This document shows, piece after piece, positions 43,114 to 52,757 of a DNA stretch of 64,000 bases. A program made the position numbers and the translations under genes. The notes beneath the pieces are model-generated. The model searched no databases and was not told the DNA's origin. It saw only the letters and a list, made by a program, of their open reading frames with translations. Origin of the DNA: Ruminococcaceae bacterium BL-4 (GTDB lineage Bacteria > Bacillota > Clostridia > Oscillospirales > Acutalibacteraceae); NCBI GenBank assembly GCA_902809935.1, contig LR778134.1, positions 1,984,001 to 2,048,000 on the forward strand, read 5' to 3'. Numbering within the stretch: position 1 is the first letter of the stretch; the number at the start of each line of letters is the position of its first letter.

Positions 43114-43875
43114 CTAACCGCCACAGCAGGCACTGCCGCCGGAACCATTTGAGCAAGGCCCGATTTGATGTCCCTGATCGAACAAGTCGCAAACAGTGGT
43201 ATTGTCGGAGATTGGCTTTACTGCCAGAATGATAAGATCTTCAAACTTCCATAATTTATCAAACACCTCATAATCAATTCTCAAGACGCAATCGTTCCCA
43301 TCCTGTACCACACTTGTACCAACAACTTTAATTGCTTTGCAGGATCCATCGATGTTTTTCAGTTCCTGCTTAAATTCGCTGACGCTCGAGAAAGGTTGGA
43401 AACTTGGAAAACGTCTAAAATCGCTCCATAATAGATCAAATGATTCTTTCGGTGTCATCACTACAAAGGTATTATCTCCGTATTTCAGCACCACTTCAAA
43501 CTCAACCGTATTTGTAATGCGATCGCAGCCGGTAGATGGACTCAAACTTTCGTCAGCACACAAAACACGGATACTGGAAACAGAAGGAACTACGTCTGGG
43601 AGCATTCCCCCACGACAGCCTGCACTCCCATTGGGATTGCAAGGAACCGTTTGGTAAATAGTTCTATTTGCTATACCGATATCCCGAACATCTTTTGTGC
43701 AGATATCATGCACCAATTGAGGGAACTGCTGCGAAGATATTTTTGCCGCCTCATCTTTCGCAAATTCAACGCTGTTTTTAAAACTTGTATACCAATCCGT
43801 TGCAGTATCTAGGTTCTGTGTGCCGTCTTTAGCATCTATATCTGAATTGGAGTCACCGATTTTCACGCAATCCAT
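43114..43875 (-). CDS. Unrecognised protein with Gly/Cys-rich tail, possible spore-layer protein
   Basis: I do not recognise a domain. The 253-residue protein has 12 cysteines, no signal peptide and no membrane helix. It begins with a polar helical part (DTATDWYTSFKNSVEFAKDEAAKIS), continues with a beta-rich core (VEFEVVLKYGDNTFVVMTPKESFDLLWSDFRRF and DCVLRIDYEVFDKLWKFEDLIILAV) and ends in GPCSNGSGGSACCGG. The Gly/Cys tail suits disulfide cross-linking in a proteinaceous layer. AAAAGGAGA precedes the ATG. It is monocistronic with its own terminator and candidate sigma-K-like promoter. Confidence 0.72.
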   Translation of the reverse strand: MDCVKIGDSNSDIDAKDGTQNLDTATDWYTSFKNSVEFAKDEAAKISSQQFPQLVHDICTKDVRDIGIANRTIYQTVPCNPNGSAGCRGGMLPDVVPSVSSIRVLCADESLSPSTGCDRITNTVEFEVVLKYGDNTFVVMTPKESFDLLWSDFRRFPSFQPFSSVSEFKQELKNIDGSCKAIKVVGTSVVQDGNDCVLRIDYEVFDKLWKFEDLIILAVKPISDNTTVCDLFDQGHQIGPCSNGSGGSACCGG

Positions 43876-43934
43876 AACAAATCTCCTTTTAATAAATTTA
43901 GATAGAGTCTATTGATAATCTCTATCCTTTAGGA

Positions 43935-43962
43935 TATTTTATGAAACATTTTACATGATTGT
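43935..43962 (-). promoter_or_regulatory. Candidate sigma-K-like promoter of the 253-residue protein gene
   Basis: On the minus strand AC (43961-43962), 17 bases and CATAAAATA (43935-43943), matching AC-N16/17-CATAnnnTA. The leader would be about 50 bases. Confidence 0.55.
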
Positions 43963-44119
43963 TACACGCTATGACAAATACTCTCTTAATTCCGTAATTA
44001 AATTTTAATATCGCAATATTTGTTGTCTGCGTAAAATATCCATGAAAGAAATTATCTCTTCTAATTTATGGTTAGACGTTGTGATCATCTTAAACTCTTC
44101 TGATGTATTCTAATAATAT

Positions 44120-44162
44120 AAAAAGGGACTCTATCGCCAATCAGCGTTTTGAGTCCCTTTTT
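44120..44162 (-). terminator. Terminator of the flavodoxin-like reductase gene
   Basis: A perfect 12-bp stem (44120-44131 with 44151-44162) just after the stop codon, with T residues following on the minus strand. Confidence 0.8.
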
Positions 44163-44166
44163 ATAC

Positions 44167-44706
44167 TTATTCAATGTTTTTACCAAGTTGATAGGCTTCT
44201 TCTAAAGCTTTATGTCCAACAATATCCCCGCAGTCTTTCACTCCCGACACTGTAATCATACCACCATCTTTTAGATGAAAATAATGCAGCACCGATCGGT
44301 ACATAACCTTAATGGAATCAAAAACGGTTGGATTCGTATCCGCAGCGACTGCAAGAAGAAAAAGCTGTTTTACTTTAAACTCATCTCGAATTGGATTATG
44401 CAGCCGATCAATGATACATTTTAACTGAGAACTTACGTTATAAAAGTAAACCGGAGTGGCAATCACAATCGCATCCGCATCTTTGAGTTGAGAATAAATT
44501 TGATCCATATCATCTTTCTGGATACAACGATGCTTTTCATCAGAATAACAGGCATTACAGCCTATACAACCATTCACTTTTACATTTGCAGCAAAAATCA
44601 TTGTTACCTCATGGTGTTCCTTTGCACCTTTTACAAAAGCATTTGCCAAAAGTTCAGTATTGCCGCCTTTTCGGGCACTTCCTACTAGTACAGCTATCTT
44701 TTCCAT
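44167..44706 (-). CDS. Flavodoxin-fold NAD(P)H-dependent FMN reductase family protein
   Basis: A 179-residue flavoprotein-like enzyme of the FMN_red/iron-sulfur flavoprotein group. The FMN phosphate loop is VGSARKGGNTELLANAF, GCIGCNACYSDEKHRCIQKDDM carries the CxxCxxC-like cysteines seen in clostridial members, and ADAIVIATPVYFYNVSSQLKCIIDR binds the isoalloxazine ring. It probably reduces flavin or quinone acceptors. Two adjacent ATG codons are available; the second (44706) gives a better distance to the GGGGGG site. It follows sdaAA by 19 bases and may share its transcript. Confidence 0.87.
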   Translation of the reverse strand: MEKIAVLVGSARKGGNTELLANAFVKGAKEHHEVTMIFAANVKVNGCIGCNACYSDEKHRCIQKDDMDQIYSQLKDADAIVIATPVYFYNVSSQLKCIIDRLHNPIRDEFKVKQLFLLAVAADTNPTVFDSIKVMYRSVLHYFHLKDGGMITVSGVKDCGDIVGHKALEEAYQLGKNIE

Positions 44707-44725
44707 CATATTCCCCCCAACCCCA

Positions 44726-45610
44726 TCACAAATAATCTTTTTCTTCAGAAAGTTTCTGCGCAATTTTACACCCGGTAGGGGTGCCAGCAAGGCCTCCTTT
44801 TCCGGTTTCTTTCAAATCCGGATTCATCTCTTCTCCCACTTCATTCATCGCGTCGATCACTTCATCCGGCGGTATTCTGCTCTGAATATTGGAAAGCGCC
44901 AAATTAGCACAGCTCAACGCATTCATGGCTCCGATCACATTACGGTTTACGCACGGAACTTCAACTAAGCCTGCCACTGGATCACAGACAAGTCCCATCA
45001 AATTTGATAGTGCAACTGCACAGGCATTTGCACACATCTGATTGGTACCTCCCTTTAGGCTCACCAAAGCCGCCGCCCCCATTGCCGAAGCCGCTCCAAT
45101 CTCCGCTTGACATCCTCCATAAGCTCCGGCAATCGAAGCACGCTGAGCAATTACCTGTCCAAATCCTGCCGCTACAAAAAGTGCCTTTACAAAAGAATCG
45201 TCAGGAAAAAGGTCTCTGCGCTTTAGCGGCAGCAGAATTGCCGGCAGAACCCCACAAGACCCAGCCGTCGGTGTTGCAACAATCCGTTTCATACAGGCAT
45301 TGCATTCACTAACTTTAAGCGCTTCTGTAATAATCTCGTTTAAAAATGAGTCTCCAAAAAGCAGGCCTTTTTGTGCTGCGCAAAAGACTTTCGCCCCATC
45401 TCCGCCCGTAAGGCCGCTGTTAGAACGGTCCTCTGCTTTATAATTTTTGCTTGATTCCTGCATAGCTGTCCACATTAACTGCATGCGAGCAAAAAAATCT
45501 TTTTCTGTACCACCCTGCTCGGCCAAATTATCCTGCAAAATTGTTTTCCATAAAGGCAGTTGATTCTTTTCTGATTCGGAAAGCATTTGTGCAATCGAAG
45601 AAAAAGACAT
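44726..45610 (-). CDS. sdaAA: L-serine dehydratase, alpha subunit
   Basis: A 294-residue subunit of the iron-sulfur serine dehydratase that deaminates serine to pyruvate. NACMKRIVATPTAGSCGVLPAILLPL holds two of the cluster cysteines, and GGCQAEIGAASAMGAAALVSLKGG and CDPVAGLVEVPCVNRNV follow with the others, as in Peptoniphilus SdaA. The start at 45610 has a GGGGGAA site upstream. The beta subunit gene lies 13 bases before it; the two-chain form is typical of Clostridia and Bacilli. Confidence 0.95.
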   Translation of the reverse strand: MSFSSIAQMLSESEKNQLPLWKTILQDNLAEQGGTEKDFFARMQLMWTAMQESSKNYKAEDRSNSGLTGGDGAKVFCAAQKGLLFGDSFLNEIITEALKVSECNACMKRIVATPTAGSCGVLPAILLPLKRRDLFPDDSFVKALFVAAGFGQVIAQRASIAGAYGGCQAEIGAASAMGAAALVSLKGGTNQMCANACAVALSNLMGLVCDPVAGLVEVPCVNRNVIGAMNALSCANLALSNIQSRIPPDEVIDAMNEVGEEMNPDLKETGKGGLAGTPTGCKIAQKLSEEKDYL

Positions 45611-45623
45611 TTTTATATTCCCC

Positions 45624-46286
45624 CTATTCCTCAATATTTAAATAGGTCACTTTAATAATTCCATCTAATTTTGTCAGCCATGTGACAACATCTTCCGGAA
45701 TCTTTTGATCACACTCAATCACCATAACCGCATATCCGCCTAAAATATTCCGATAGAGCTGCATCCGGGCAATGTTAACGTTTCTTTGTGAGAGTACGGT
45801 CGTCACCTGCGCCACATGTCCAGGACGGTCCATGTTATGGACAATCAATGTATGATAATCTCCGGAAAAGTTTGTTTCGATTCCATCAAGCTTGCAAACT
45901 TTGATTTGTCCTCCGCCTATAGAGCTTGCTTCAATCTCCAAAGTCTTTCCTGTAACGCCTTCCAGACGAAGGACAGCCGTATTTGGATGTGCTCCCTTCA
46001 GATGAACGGTTCCAAATGAAAAATGGAGTTTCTCTTTTTCTGCCAATGAAAAGCTCATCGGAATGTTGGCGTCATCCGGCTTTAGCCCTAAAAGTCCAGC
46101 AATCAAAGCACGGTCTGTTCCATGCCCCTTTCCGGTATCCGCAAAGGAACCATGAAGCAAAATCTGTGCATTTTTTGGTTTTTCTCCCAAAAGTTTTCTG
46201 GAAATGAGTCCAATCCGCACTGCTCCCGCTGTATGAGAACTGGAGGGACCAATCATAACCGGACCGATAATATCGAAAATATTCAA
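45624..46286 (-). CDS. sdaAB: L-serine dehydratase, beta subunit
   Basis: A 220-residue partner subunit. The N-terminal part has IGPVMIGPSSSHTAGAVRIG, the conserved active-site start of the family, and the last 75 residues form an ACT domain (YHTLIVHNMDRPGHVAQVTTVLSQRNVNIARMQLYR) that may sense serine. It is the first gene of the sdaAB-sdaAA-reductase unit and divergent from the glucokinase gene. Confidence 0.95.
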   Translation of the reverse strand: MNIFDIIGPVMIGPSSSHTAGAVRIGLISRKLLGEKPKNAQILLHGSFADTGKGHGTDRALIAGLLGLKPDDANIPMSFSLAEKEKLHFSFGTVHLKGAHPNTAVLRLEGVTGKTLEIEASSIGGGQIKVCKLDGIETNFSGDYHTLIVHNMDRPGHVAQVTTVLSQRNVNIARMQLYRNILGGYAVMVIECDQKIPEDVVTWLTKLDGIIKVTYLNIEE

Positions 46287-46431
46287 GAATTTTCCTCCTT
46301 GCTAATTTCTCTGTTGTTGGCTATTATAACCCCAAAATATAGGATCTGCAAATTTTTAAAAACTATTTTCATCAAGGTAAAAGAATGTTATACTGTTGTC
46401 AAACGAACTCTGCACTTTAGGAGGGATTTCT

Positions 46432-47385
46432 TTGTATTATCTTGGCATTGACCTCGGAGGCACCCATATGGCTGCAGGGGTCATCAATGATTCCTATGAG
46501 ATCATCGCTCGGGCAAAGCAAGACACCATTGTCCCCTGTTCCCATGAAGAAATGACTGAACAGCTTAGCCGAGTAGCACTTGACGCTCTGAAAAATGCTG
46601 GAATCTCTGTAAACGATCTTCCTTGGATCGGTGTTGGTACCCCGGGAAGCGTAAATCGAAATACCGGCATTGTTGGATTTGCCGGAAATCTGTATCTAAA
46701 AAATTACGAGCTTGTAAAACGACTATCAGAGCGCATGAAATGTAGGGTAATCGTAGAAAACGATGCCAATGCTGCGGCTTACGGCGAATATATGGCCGGA
46801 GCAATGAAAGGTGCAAAAAGTGCACTTGCCATTACACTGGGGACCGGAATCGGAAGCGGAATTATTTTAGATGGAAAAATCTATGGTGGCTGCAACTTTG
46901 CTGCCGGAGAAATGGGACATATTGTGATGGAATATAACGGACGACTCTGCACCTGCGGCAGAAGAGGATGCTGGGAAACTTATGCCTCTGCTACAGGCCT
47001 AATTACGACAACTCGTCTTTTTATGGAAAAAGCTGCAAATAAAGAATCTCCTATTTGGCATCTTATCAATGGGGATCTCAAAAAGATTAATGGACGAACT
47101 GCCTTTGATGCTATGCGGGCAGGTGATCCTCTCGGCAAAGAAATTGTTGATACCTATATTGGCCATTTAGGCTGTGGAATTGTAAATTGCATCAATACCT
47201 TTCAACCAGATATTCTCTGTATCGGAGGAGGAATCTGCAACGAGGGAGAAACGCTGCTGAAGCCGCTTCGAGCTTATGTTGAAAAAGAAGTCTTTTCAGT
47301 TCCGGGGGGAAAAGCTACTGAACTAAAGGTTGCACAGCTCGGAAATGACGCTGGAATTATTGGCGCTGCTTTATTAGGAAAATAA
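46432..47385 (+). CDS. ROK family glucokinase
   Basis: A 317-residue sugar kinase. YYLGIDLGGTHMAAGVI is the ATP phosphate loop, NDANAAAYGEYMAGA supplies the catalytic aspartate, and GEMGHIVMEYNGRLCTCGRRGCWETYASATG is the ROK zinc motif with CxCGxxGC. Glucose is the most likely substrate. The start is TTG at 46432, six bases after a perfect AGGAGGG; a longer frame upstream has no usable site. galM follows after 16 bases, so the pair handles glucose anomers and phosphorylation. Confidence 0.92.
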   Translation: MYYLGIDLGGTHMAAGVINDSYEIIARAKQDTIVPCSHEEMTEQLSRVALDALKNAGISVNDLPWIGVGTPGSVNRNTGIVGFAGNLYLKNYELVKRLSERMKCRVIVENDANAAAYGEYMAGAMKGAKSALAITLGTGIGSGIILDGKIYGGCNFAAGEMGHIVMEYNGRLCTCGRRGCWETYASATGLITTTRLFMEKAANKESPIWHLINGDLKKINGRTAFDAMRAGDPLGKEIVDTYIGHLGCGIVNCINTFQPDILCIGGGICNEGETLLKPLRAYVEKEVFSVPGGKATELKVAQLGNDAGIIGAALLGK

Positions 47386-47401
47386 AAGGAGAAAATCCAT
47401 T

Positions 47402-48448
47402 ATGAGTCTTACAGAAAAGAAATTTGGTACACTTTCAGACGGAACTGTTATCTCTTCCTATACACTCAAAAATACGAATGGTGCTTCTGTTACGCTGCTT
47501 TCCTTCGGCGCACGGGTGCAATCGATTCAGATGCCGGATAAACGCGGAAATTTCGATGAAATGATTATGGGCCATAATGAGCTCCCCCCTTATACCCATC
47601 GCGGAAACTACCAAGGAGCAATAATTGGCAGATGGGCTAATCGAATTAAAGATGGTCAGTTTGTAATAAACGGAGAACAATATCAGGTCACACAAAATGA
47701 AGGAAAGAATCATCTGCACGGTGGGAATATTGGATTTAGTCATCGGGTATGGAAGCTAAAGTGCAGCGATTATCATGATGATTCCCCCTCCATCACTTTC
47801 CGTTACTGCAGTCCCGACGGAGAAGAAGGATTTCCCGGGAAATGTGATGTTTCTGTCTGCTATACGCTTTCAGCCGACAATGCGCTAATCATGGAGTATC
47901 ATGCAAAAACGACCGCCCCTACCTACTTAAACTTAACAAACCATTGCTACTTTCATCTCGGCGGACCACAGCGCGACGTGCTCTCTACCGTTTTACAGAT
48001 AGAAGCCGATGAAGTTGCCGAAGTTACTTCTGATTTAATTCCAACCGGCAAACTTCTCTCAGTAGAAGGTGCCTGCGATTTTCGAAGCGGAAAAACGATT
48101 GGTCAGGATATTCGTTCCGGAGAACCCTTAATCCGACAAGCCGGCGGCTATGACCATGCTTACAAATTAAAAGGGAGTGGTATGAGACGGGTCGCCAACG
48201 CCTTTGACCAGAAAAGCGGAAGACATCTGCGGGTCTTTACCGACCGCCCATCTATGCAGCTCTACACTGCAAACAGTTTTGATACGGAAGAGTCCGATCA
48301 TGGTCAAATTCCCTTAAAACCTCACCATGCTTTCTGTTTAGAAACACAGGAATTTCCAGACGCAATGAATCATCCGGAATTTTGCTGTTCCCCTCTTCTT
48401 CCAAATGAAAAATTCCATACAACAACCATTTATAAATTTGAGCTTTAA
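47402..48448 (+). CDS. galM: Aldose 1-epimerase
   Basis: A 348-residue mutarotase. The substrate-binding NEGKNHLHGGNIGFSHRVW, the catalytic histidine in LTNHCYFHLGG and the catalytic glutamate in FCLETQEFPDAMNHP are in their usual places. It interconverts alpha and beta anomers of glucose or galactose and fits the kinase beside it. GGAG lies ten bases before the ATG. Confidence 0.95.
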   Translation: MSLTEKKFGTLSDGTVISSYTLKNTNGASVTLLSFGARVQSIQMPDKRGNFDEMIMGHNELPPYTHRGNYQGAIIGRWANRIKDGQFVINGEQYQVTQNEGKNHLHGGNIGFSHRVWKLKCSDYHDDSPSITFRYCSPDGEEGFPGKCDVSVCYTLSADNALIMEYHAKTTAPTYLNLTNHCYFHLGGPQRDVLSTVLQIEADEVAEVTSDLIPTGKLLSVEGACDFRSGKTIGQDIRSGEPLIRQAGGYDHAYKLKGSGMRRVANAFDQKSGRHLRVFTDRPSMQLYTANSFDTEESDHGQIPLKPHHAFCLETQEFPDAMNHPEFCCSPLLPNEKFHTTTIYKFEL

Positions 48449-48451
48449 AGT

Positions 48452-48496
48452 TAAAAAGACGCAGCCCTTTTAATAAAAAAGGACTGCGTCTTTTTA
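48452..48496. terminator. Bidirectional terminator between galM and yfhO-like gene
   Basis: A stem of AAAAAGACGCAG against CTGCGTCTTTTT, extended by a CCTTTT/AAAAGG pair after one mismatch, between converging genes with flanking A/T runs. Confidence 0.88.
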
Positions 48497-48500
48497 TAGT

Positions 48501-51155
48501 CTATGAATAAACGATCCAAACTACAACTGGGGCAATATAAAGTAAAGACACAACACTGATACACAGGATTGCAAAAACCCATTGCGCCGGCCGATAAAGG
48601 AATTTTAAACGTAAAAACATCTTTTTCTTATGCAAATACAGCAAAGGTATTAAATAGAAAAGCCCCAAAATCGAAACGATAACTCCGGGACGAAAGCCTG
48701 GCGGCCAATAAGTAACAGTCACTTGATTTTCTCCAGCGGTAACCGGAACTGCAAGAAAAGCTCCAAAAGCAGAATCAATATTGACTGAACTTCCATTCAC
48801 CTCCGCTGTAAATCCATTTCCTCCTCGAATCGGAAGAAACAAATAGCCATCTTGTTCTGTATAAACTGTCCCAGATAATCCGTTTTTAGACTCTTTAAGA
48901 TTTACGTCTTGACAATTTTCACAGCTTTGTATCGAATTCTGTAATTTTTCACAATCCATCCCGTAAACACCAAATGAAGTGCAATTTAGCGAATGAAACA
49001 AACTGATCTTTACTTGAACGGTCTCATCTGTAAAGGTTCCAAGATTCAAAATCCCATTTTCTGTAGAAGTGGGATAAAGAGAACGAATGATTTTTCCATT
49101 TACCGCAATTGCACAGCCCCCATTTACTGGTTCCGTTAGAGCATTTGTCGCTTCTTGAAAGCAATCAAAATAAAGAGTCTGAGTTCCCTTTATCGGAATT
49201 TGGTATTGTAAATATGCTGCGCGATTGTCTAAAGTAATCTTTTCTCCCGTATCCAACTGGGACATCTCAACATTCTCAGTGAAATCCGGCTGATATTGAG
49301 TAAACAAATCTTCTTCTGTTCCAAAAGCAGTATGATATAGGTCATTCTGGATCTCAAATCGATTTCGATCTGTTAAAGGCTCTCCCAAATTTGAAATCAC
49401 TGTTCCAAACGGCATCGTAAAATTTTCTTTTACAATCTGATAGTCTTCATTGGAATAAATTTTTTCTCTCCCGTCAGTAAAAGCAAAAGCAGATAACACA
49501 CTGTAACGATTTCCAAACAGCGCATCAGAAAGGGCTGTCCCTCCATTAGAGTTTACTTCCATCCAATATCCACTGTAGCCCATTTCGCGAATTGCCTTCA
49601 AATAAGTACCATCCGTAAGAGAAGTATAATGGGAGAGTGACGGATATCCTATCCCACCGATCAGATTTACATCAAAATATTTCTTATCCATCTTCAGCCG
49701 ATATAAACTGTTATCGTCAATCTTCCCTTTCAAATCTGTAACCGTTTGCTTTGTTGTCCCATCATGCTTAGCAGAAGCGATAAAAACTTCCGCATAGAAA
49801 AAAGCTTCCGTTAAAGTAATCAAACATAAAACGATACAGAAAAAGCGCTTACTCATCGCGTGATGACGATAAAAATATCCCAGCAGAAAATAGAGAGCTG
49901 CCGCAAGAACTGCAAAAATCATCATCAATAAAAGCGCAGACTGACTCATCCAAAGAGTTCTGACATAAATAGTCAGATTTTCGTACTGATGGCTCAACAG
50001 CCACAATGCAGCAATCCCTATCAAAATTGAAATTACAACACTGACCCCAAAAATATCTTTATCCGTATGAAAAGGCAGCCTAGAACGATCCGTTTGCTCA
50101 ATCGAACAAGCAGCCGCTAAAAGTCCCATTAATACTAAAATAAATCCATAGCGTACCGGAAATGCCTGATAGCTGCCTGTATGCCACATCTTATTGATTG
50201 GATCTATAAAAAGCGGGATCAATAATAAAACAAAAAGGATAAAACTAACTTTATGGAGATCTGTTCGCTTCTTTTCTAAAATTGTCAGCGGAATCGCAGC
50301 AACCGCCATACCGGTACAGATAAGTACTGGCAATGTTGTATTCCACCTTGTCAAAAGGCTTCCAGAAGAAATACTTTCTATAACGCTCTCCCCACGTCCC
50401 GATTCCAAAAACTGCATCAACGCAGGGAGCCAAATCACGCCGGTCAAAAGCAAAACTGCTGCTGTAGCTGCTCCTAAAAGGAAAATGCGCTCTCCTCTTT
50501 GCTCCTTTGGCGTCATAAAAAAGCAAATAATTCCGCTTGCTAAAACAAGCCACATCACAATCATATAGCTAAGGTAAAAATGCACAACTAAAAGTGCAGA
50601 AAAGCTCAAAATATAAGAAAGAAGTTTTTTCTCTAAAAACAATTTGCGCAATCCTATTAAAAAGAGTGGAAACAGACATACCGTATCCAACCAAACCAAA
50701 TTCTGAAAATACATCATGGTAAAGCCGCTGCAGGCATACATGACCGAAAAAGCCGTAACCGCAAGTGTTTCCATCTTCGGGAAAAAGTGGCGGAACAAAA
50801 AGCCTGCTGTCAATGCACTACAGGCCATTTTGAGTGCCACCATTACATTCATTAACAAGTAGAAATCCGCTTTTGGAACTAAAAGTACCAAAAAGGAAAA
50901 GGGGCTGGAGAGGAAAAACAAAAAGACTCCCCAAAAGTTCATTCCTCCTGCATTCTGCAAATTAAAAAGCATACTGGATTTTCCAAGTAAAATATCTTTA
51001 AAATCCATCAGAAGAGGAACGACCTGTTGATTCATATCACACCATGAAATGGTGTTTTTTCCAAAAGGAAAGAGTCCATTAACCAAATAAACAACGCTCA
51101 TTAAAACCAACACAGTAATTGGTGCCAGCCACCATAGAGTTCGCTTTTTGGTCAT
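48501..51155 (-). CDS. YfhO family membrane protein
   Basis: An 884-residue polytopic protein with about 13 helices in the first half, a large extracytoplasmic domain (about residues 460-840) and a C-terminal helix. The opening YLVNGLFPFGKNTISWCDMNQQVVPLLMDFKDIL is the YfhO signature; these proteins resemble GT-C glycosyltransferases and Bacillus YfhO is linked to sugar decoration of lipoteichoic acid. The GGIGYPSLSHYTSL segment is also typical. It starts 23 bases after tyrS and has no obvious promoter of its own, so it probably shares the T-box transcript. Confidence 0.85.
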   Translation of the reverse strand: MTKKRTLWWLAPITVLVLMSVVYLVNGLFPFGKNTISWCDMNQQVVPLLMDFKDILLGKSSMLFNLQNAGGMNFWGVFLFFLSSPFSFLVLLVPKADFYLLMNVMVALKMACSALTAGFLFRHFFPKMETLAVTAFSVMYACSGFTMMYFQNLVWLDTVCLFPLFLIGLRKLFLEKKLLSYILSFSALLVVHFYLSYMIVMWLVLASGIICFFMTPKEQRGERIFLLGAATAAVLLLTGVIWLPALMQFLESGRGESVIESISSGSLLTRWNTTLPVLICTGMAVAAIPLTILEKKRTDLHKVSFILFVLLLIPLFIDPINKMWHTGSYQAFPVRYGFILVLMGLLAAACSIEQTDRSRLPFHTDKDIFGVSVVISILIGIAALWLLSHQYENLTIYVRTLWMSQSALLLMMIFAVLAAALYFLLGYFYRHHAMSKRFFCIVLCLITLTEAFFYAEVFIASAKHDGTTKQTVTDLKGKIDDNSLYRLKMDKKYFDVNLIGGIGYPSLSHYTSLTDGTYLKAIREMGYSGYWMEVNSNGGTALSDALFGNRYSVLSAFAFTDGREKIYSNEDYQIVKENFTMPFGTVISNLGEPLTDRNRFEIQNDLYHTAFGTEEDLFTQYQPDFTENVEMSQLDTGEKITLDNRAAYLQYQIPIKGTQTLYFDCFQEATNALTEPVNGGCAIAVNGKIIRSLYPTSTENGILNLGTFTDETVQVKISLFHSLNCTSFGVYGMDCEKLQNSIQSCENCQDVNLKESKNGLSGTVYTEQDGYLFLPIRGGNGFTAEVNGSSVNIDSAFGAFLAVPVTAGENQVTVTYWPPGFRPGVIVSILGLFYLIPLLYLHKKKMFLRLKFLYRPAQWVFAILCISVVSLLYIAPVVVWIVYS

Positions 51156-51178
51156 GGACTCACCTCATTCCATTAAAA

Positions 51179-52408
51179 TTATGCAAGAATCAGTTTTAGA
51201 TATTTTTTCTTTCCTTTTTTCACAATGACAGATCCGCCTGCAAAATCCTTTATAGAAAGTTCATGTGCAACATCCGTAATTTTTTGATCATTTACTGTCA
51301 ATCCACCCTGCTGAATTAATCGGCGTCCCTCACTTTTGCTGGGAATAAATTTTACTTTGAGCAAAAGATCAAGCAAAGGAGCAGAACCATTTACAAAATC
51401 AGAATCCTTGATTTCTGCTTTTGGCATATGCTCTGTATCAGCACCAGCTCCAAAGAGTGCCTGAGCCCCTGCCTGCGCTTTTTTAGCTTCCTCTTCTCCG
51501 TGAATCAGCTTCGTTACCTCGTAGGCAAGTACTTCCTTTGCGTGGTTGATCTGCTCTCCGGTTTCTACATTTGTCAGCTCATGAATTTCGTCAAGAGGCA
51601 AAAACGTCAGGAATTTGAGGCACTTTTCTACATCCTGATCTCCAATATTGCGCCAATACTGATAGAAATCAAAAGGAGAAGTTTTATTGGGATCCAGCCA
51701 CACAGCGCCTTTTTCGGTCTTCCCCATTTTTTTGCCCTCGCTGGTCGTCAAAAGGCCAAAGGTCATTCCATAAACCTCTTTTGCGGATTTTCTCCGAATG
51801 AGTTCTACTCCGCCAATGATGTTGCTCCATTGATCATCTCCACCAAGTTCCATCATGCAGTTATAGCGACGATTAAGCTCATAAAAATCATAGCCCTGCA
51901 TAATCATATAGTTCATTTCAAAGAAGGTCAGGCCGCGTTCCAAACGTTGTTTATAACATTCGGCTGCCAACATGCGATTCACAGAAAAATGGACGCCGAC
52001 ATCCCGCATAAACTGAACATAATTAAGATTCATCAGCCAATCAGCATTATTGGCCATGATGGCTTTTCCGTCCGAAAAATCGACCAAACGCCCCATTTGT
52101 TTACGGAAGCATTCGATATTATGATCGATTTCTTCGCGAGTTAGCATTTTCCTCATATCGGTCTTTCCGGAAGGGTCTCCGATCATACCGGTTCCGCCGC
52201 CAAAAAGTGCAATCGGAGTATGACCTGCACGCTGCATATGCGCCATCACCATGATCTGCACAAAATGTCCTACATGCAAACTATCCGCTGTAGGGTCAAA
52301 TCCAATATAAAATGCAATCTTGTGATGATCCAAAAGGTCACGAATTTTTTCTTCATCCGTCATCTGCGCAATCAATCCACGCGCTTTTAATTCTTCAAAC
52401 ACACCCAT
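51179..52408 (-). CDS. tyrS: Tyrosine--tRNA ligase
   Basis: A 409-residue class I synthetase. The HIGH motif reads HVGH ([14 protein letters not shown]) and KMSKS reads KMGKT ([14 protein letters not shown]); the tyrosine pocket is in [14 protein letters not shown] and the C-terminal S4 domain ([26 protein letters not shown]) binds the tRNA arm. The KMGKT variant is usual for the TyrRS branch with this domain layout. The ATG at 52408 follows AGGAGG; a longer upstream frame runs through the leader. The transcript begins at the T-box. Confidence 0.96.
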   Translation of the reverse strand: MGVFEELKARGLIAQMTDEEKIRDLLDHHKIAFYIGFDPTADSLHVGHFVQIMVMAHMQRAGHTPIALFGGGTGMIGDPSGKTDMRKMLTREEIDHNIECFRKQMGRLVDFSDGKAIMANNADWLMNLNYVQFMRDVGVHFSVNRMLAAECYKQRLERGLTFFEMNYMIMQGYDFYELNRRYNCMMELGGDDQWSNIIGGVELIRRKSAKEVYGMTFGLLTTSEGKKMGKTEKGAVWLDPNKTSPFDFYQYWRNIGDQDVEKCLKFLTFLPLDEIHELTNVETGEQINHAKEVLAYEVTKLIHGEEEAKKAQAGAQALFGAGADTEHMPKAEIKDSDFVNGSAPLLDLLLKVKFIPSKSEGRRLIQQGGLTVNDQKITDVAHELSIKDFAGGSVIVKKGKKKYLKLILA

Positions 52409-52424
52409 TATAAATTCCTCCTGT

Positions 52425-52728
52425 GAAATCTTGTCGCAGGAAAGCAAAATAAAAACGCCCCCTGCAAGAATAAAATTGCAGAGGGCGAAAATCTTCTTTC
52501 GCGGTACCACCTCAATTTACCATACTCTCACGAGCATGGCCTTACGGGTACAAAAAATACCCCTGCGCTATAACGTGCGCTCACGACAGGACTTACTGAA
52601 AAAATCCGTTCAGCCCTGCAGCTCCGGGAGGTATCTTCGAAGACGGTTCCCGCCGGCTTACACCATCTGCCGACTCTCTGCGCCGATTATCGCCCTTTAC
52701 ATAATTCCCTTCTCTGCCATTAATAATC
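52425..52728 (-). promoter_or_regulatory. T-box leader of tyrS, specifier TAC (Tyr)
   Basis: Minus strand T-box AGGTGGTACCGC (52501-52512) is followed by a terminator stem CGCCCCCTGCAA/TTGCAGAGGGCG (52456-52487) and a T run. Upstream is a long stem I with AGAGAGTCGG and GGTGTAAGCCGG. The codon TAC at 52631-52633 lies in the specifier position, GAAGA-TAC-CTCC. Uncharged tRNA-Tyr should release transcription of tyrS and probably of the yfhO-like gene. Confidence 0.95.
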
Positions 52729-52757
52729 AGTATACGAAATCACCTTTGTTTTGTCAA
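52729..52757 (-). promoter_or_regulatory. Promoter of the tyrS T-box transcript
   Basis: Minus-strand TTGACA (52752-52757), 17 bases and TATACT (52729-52734). The -35 box lies in the last codons of recN. Confidence 0.85.
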
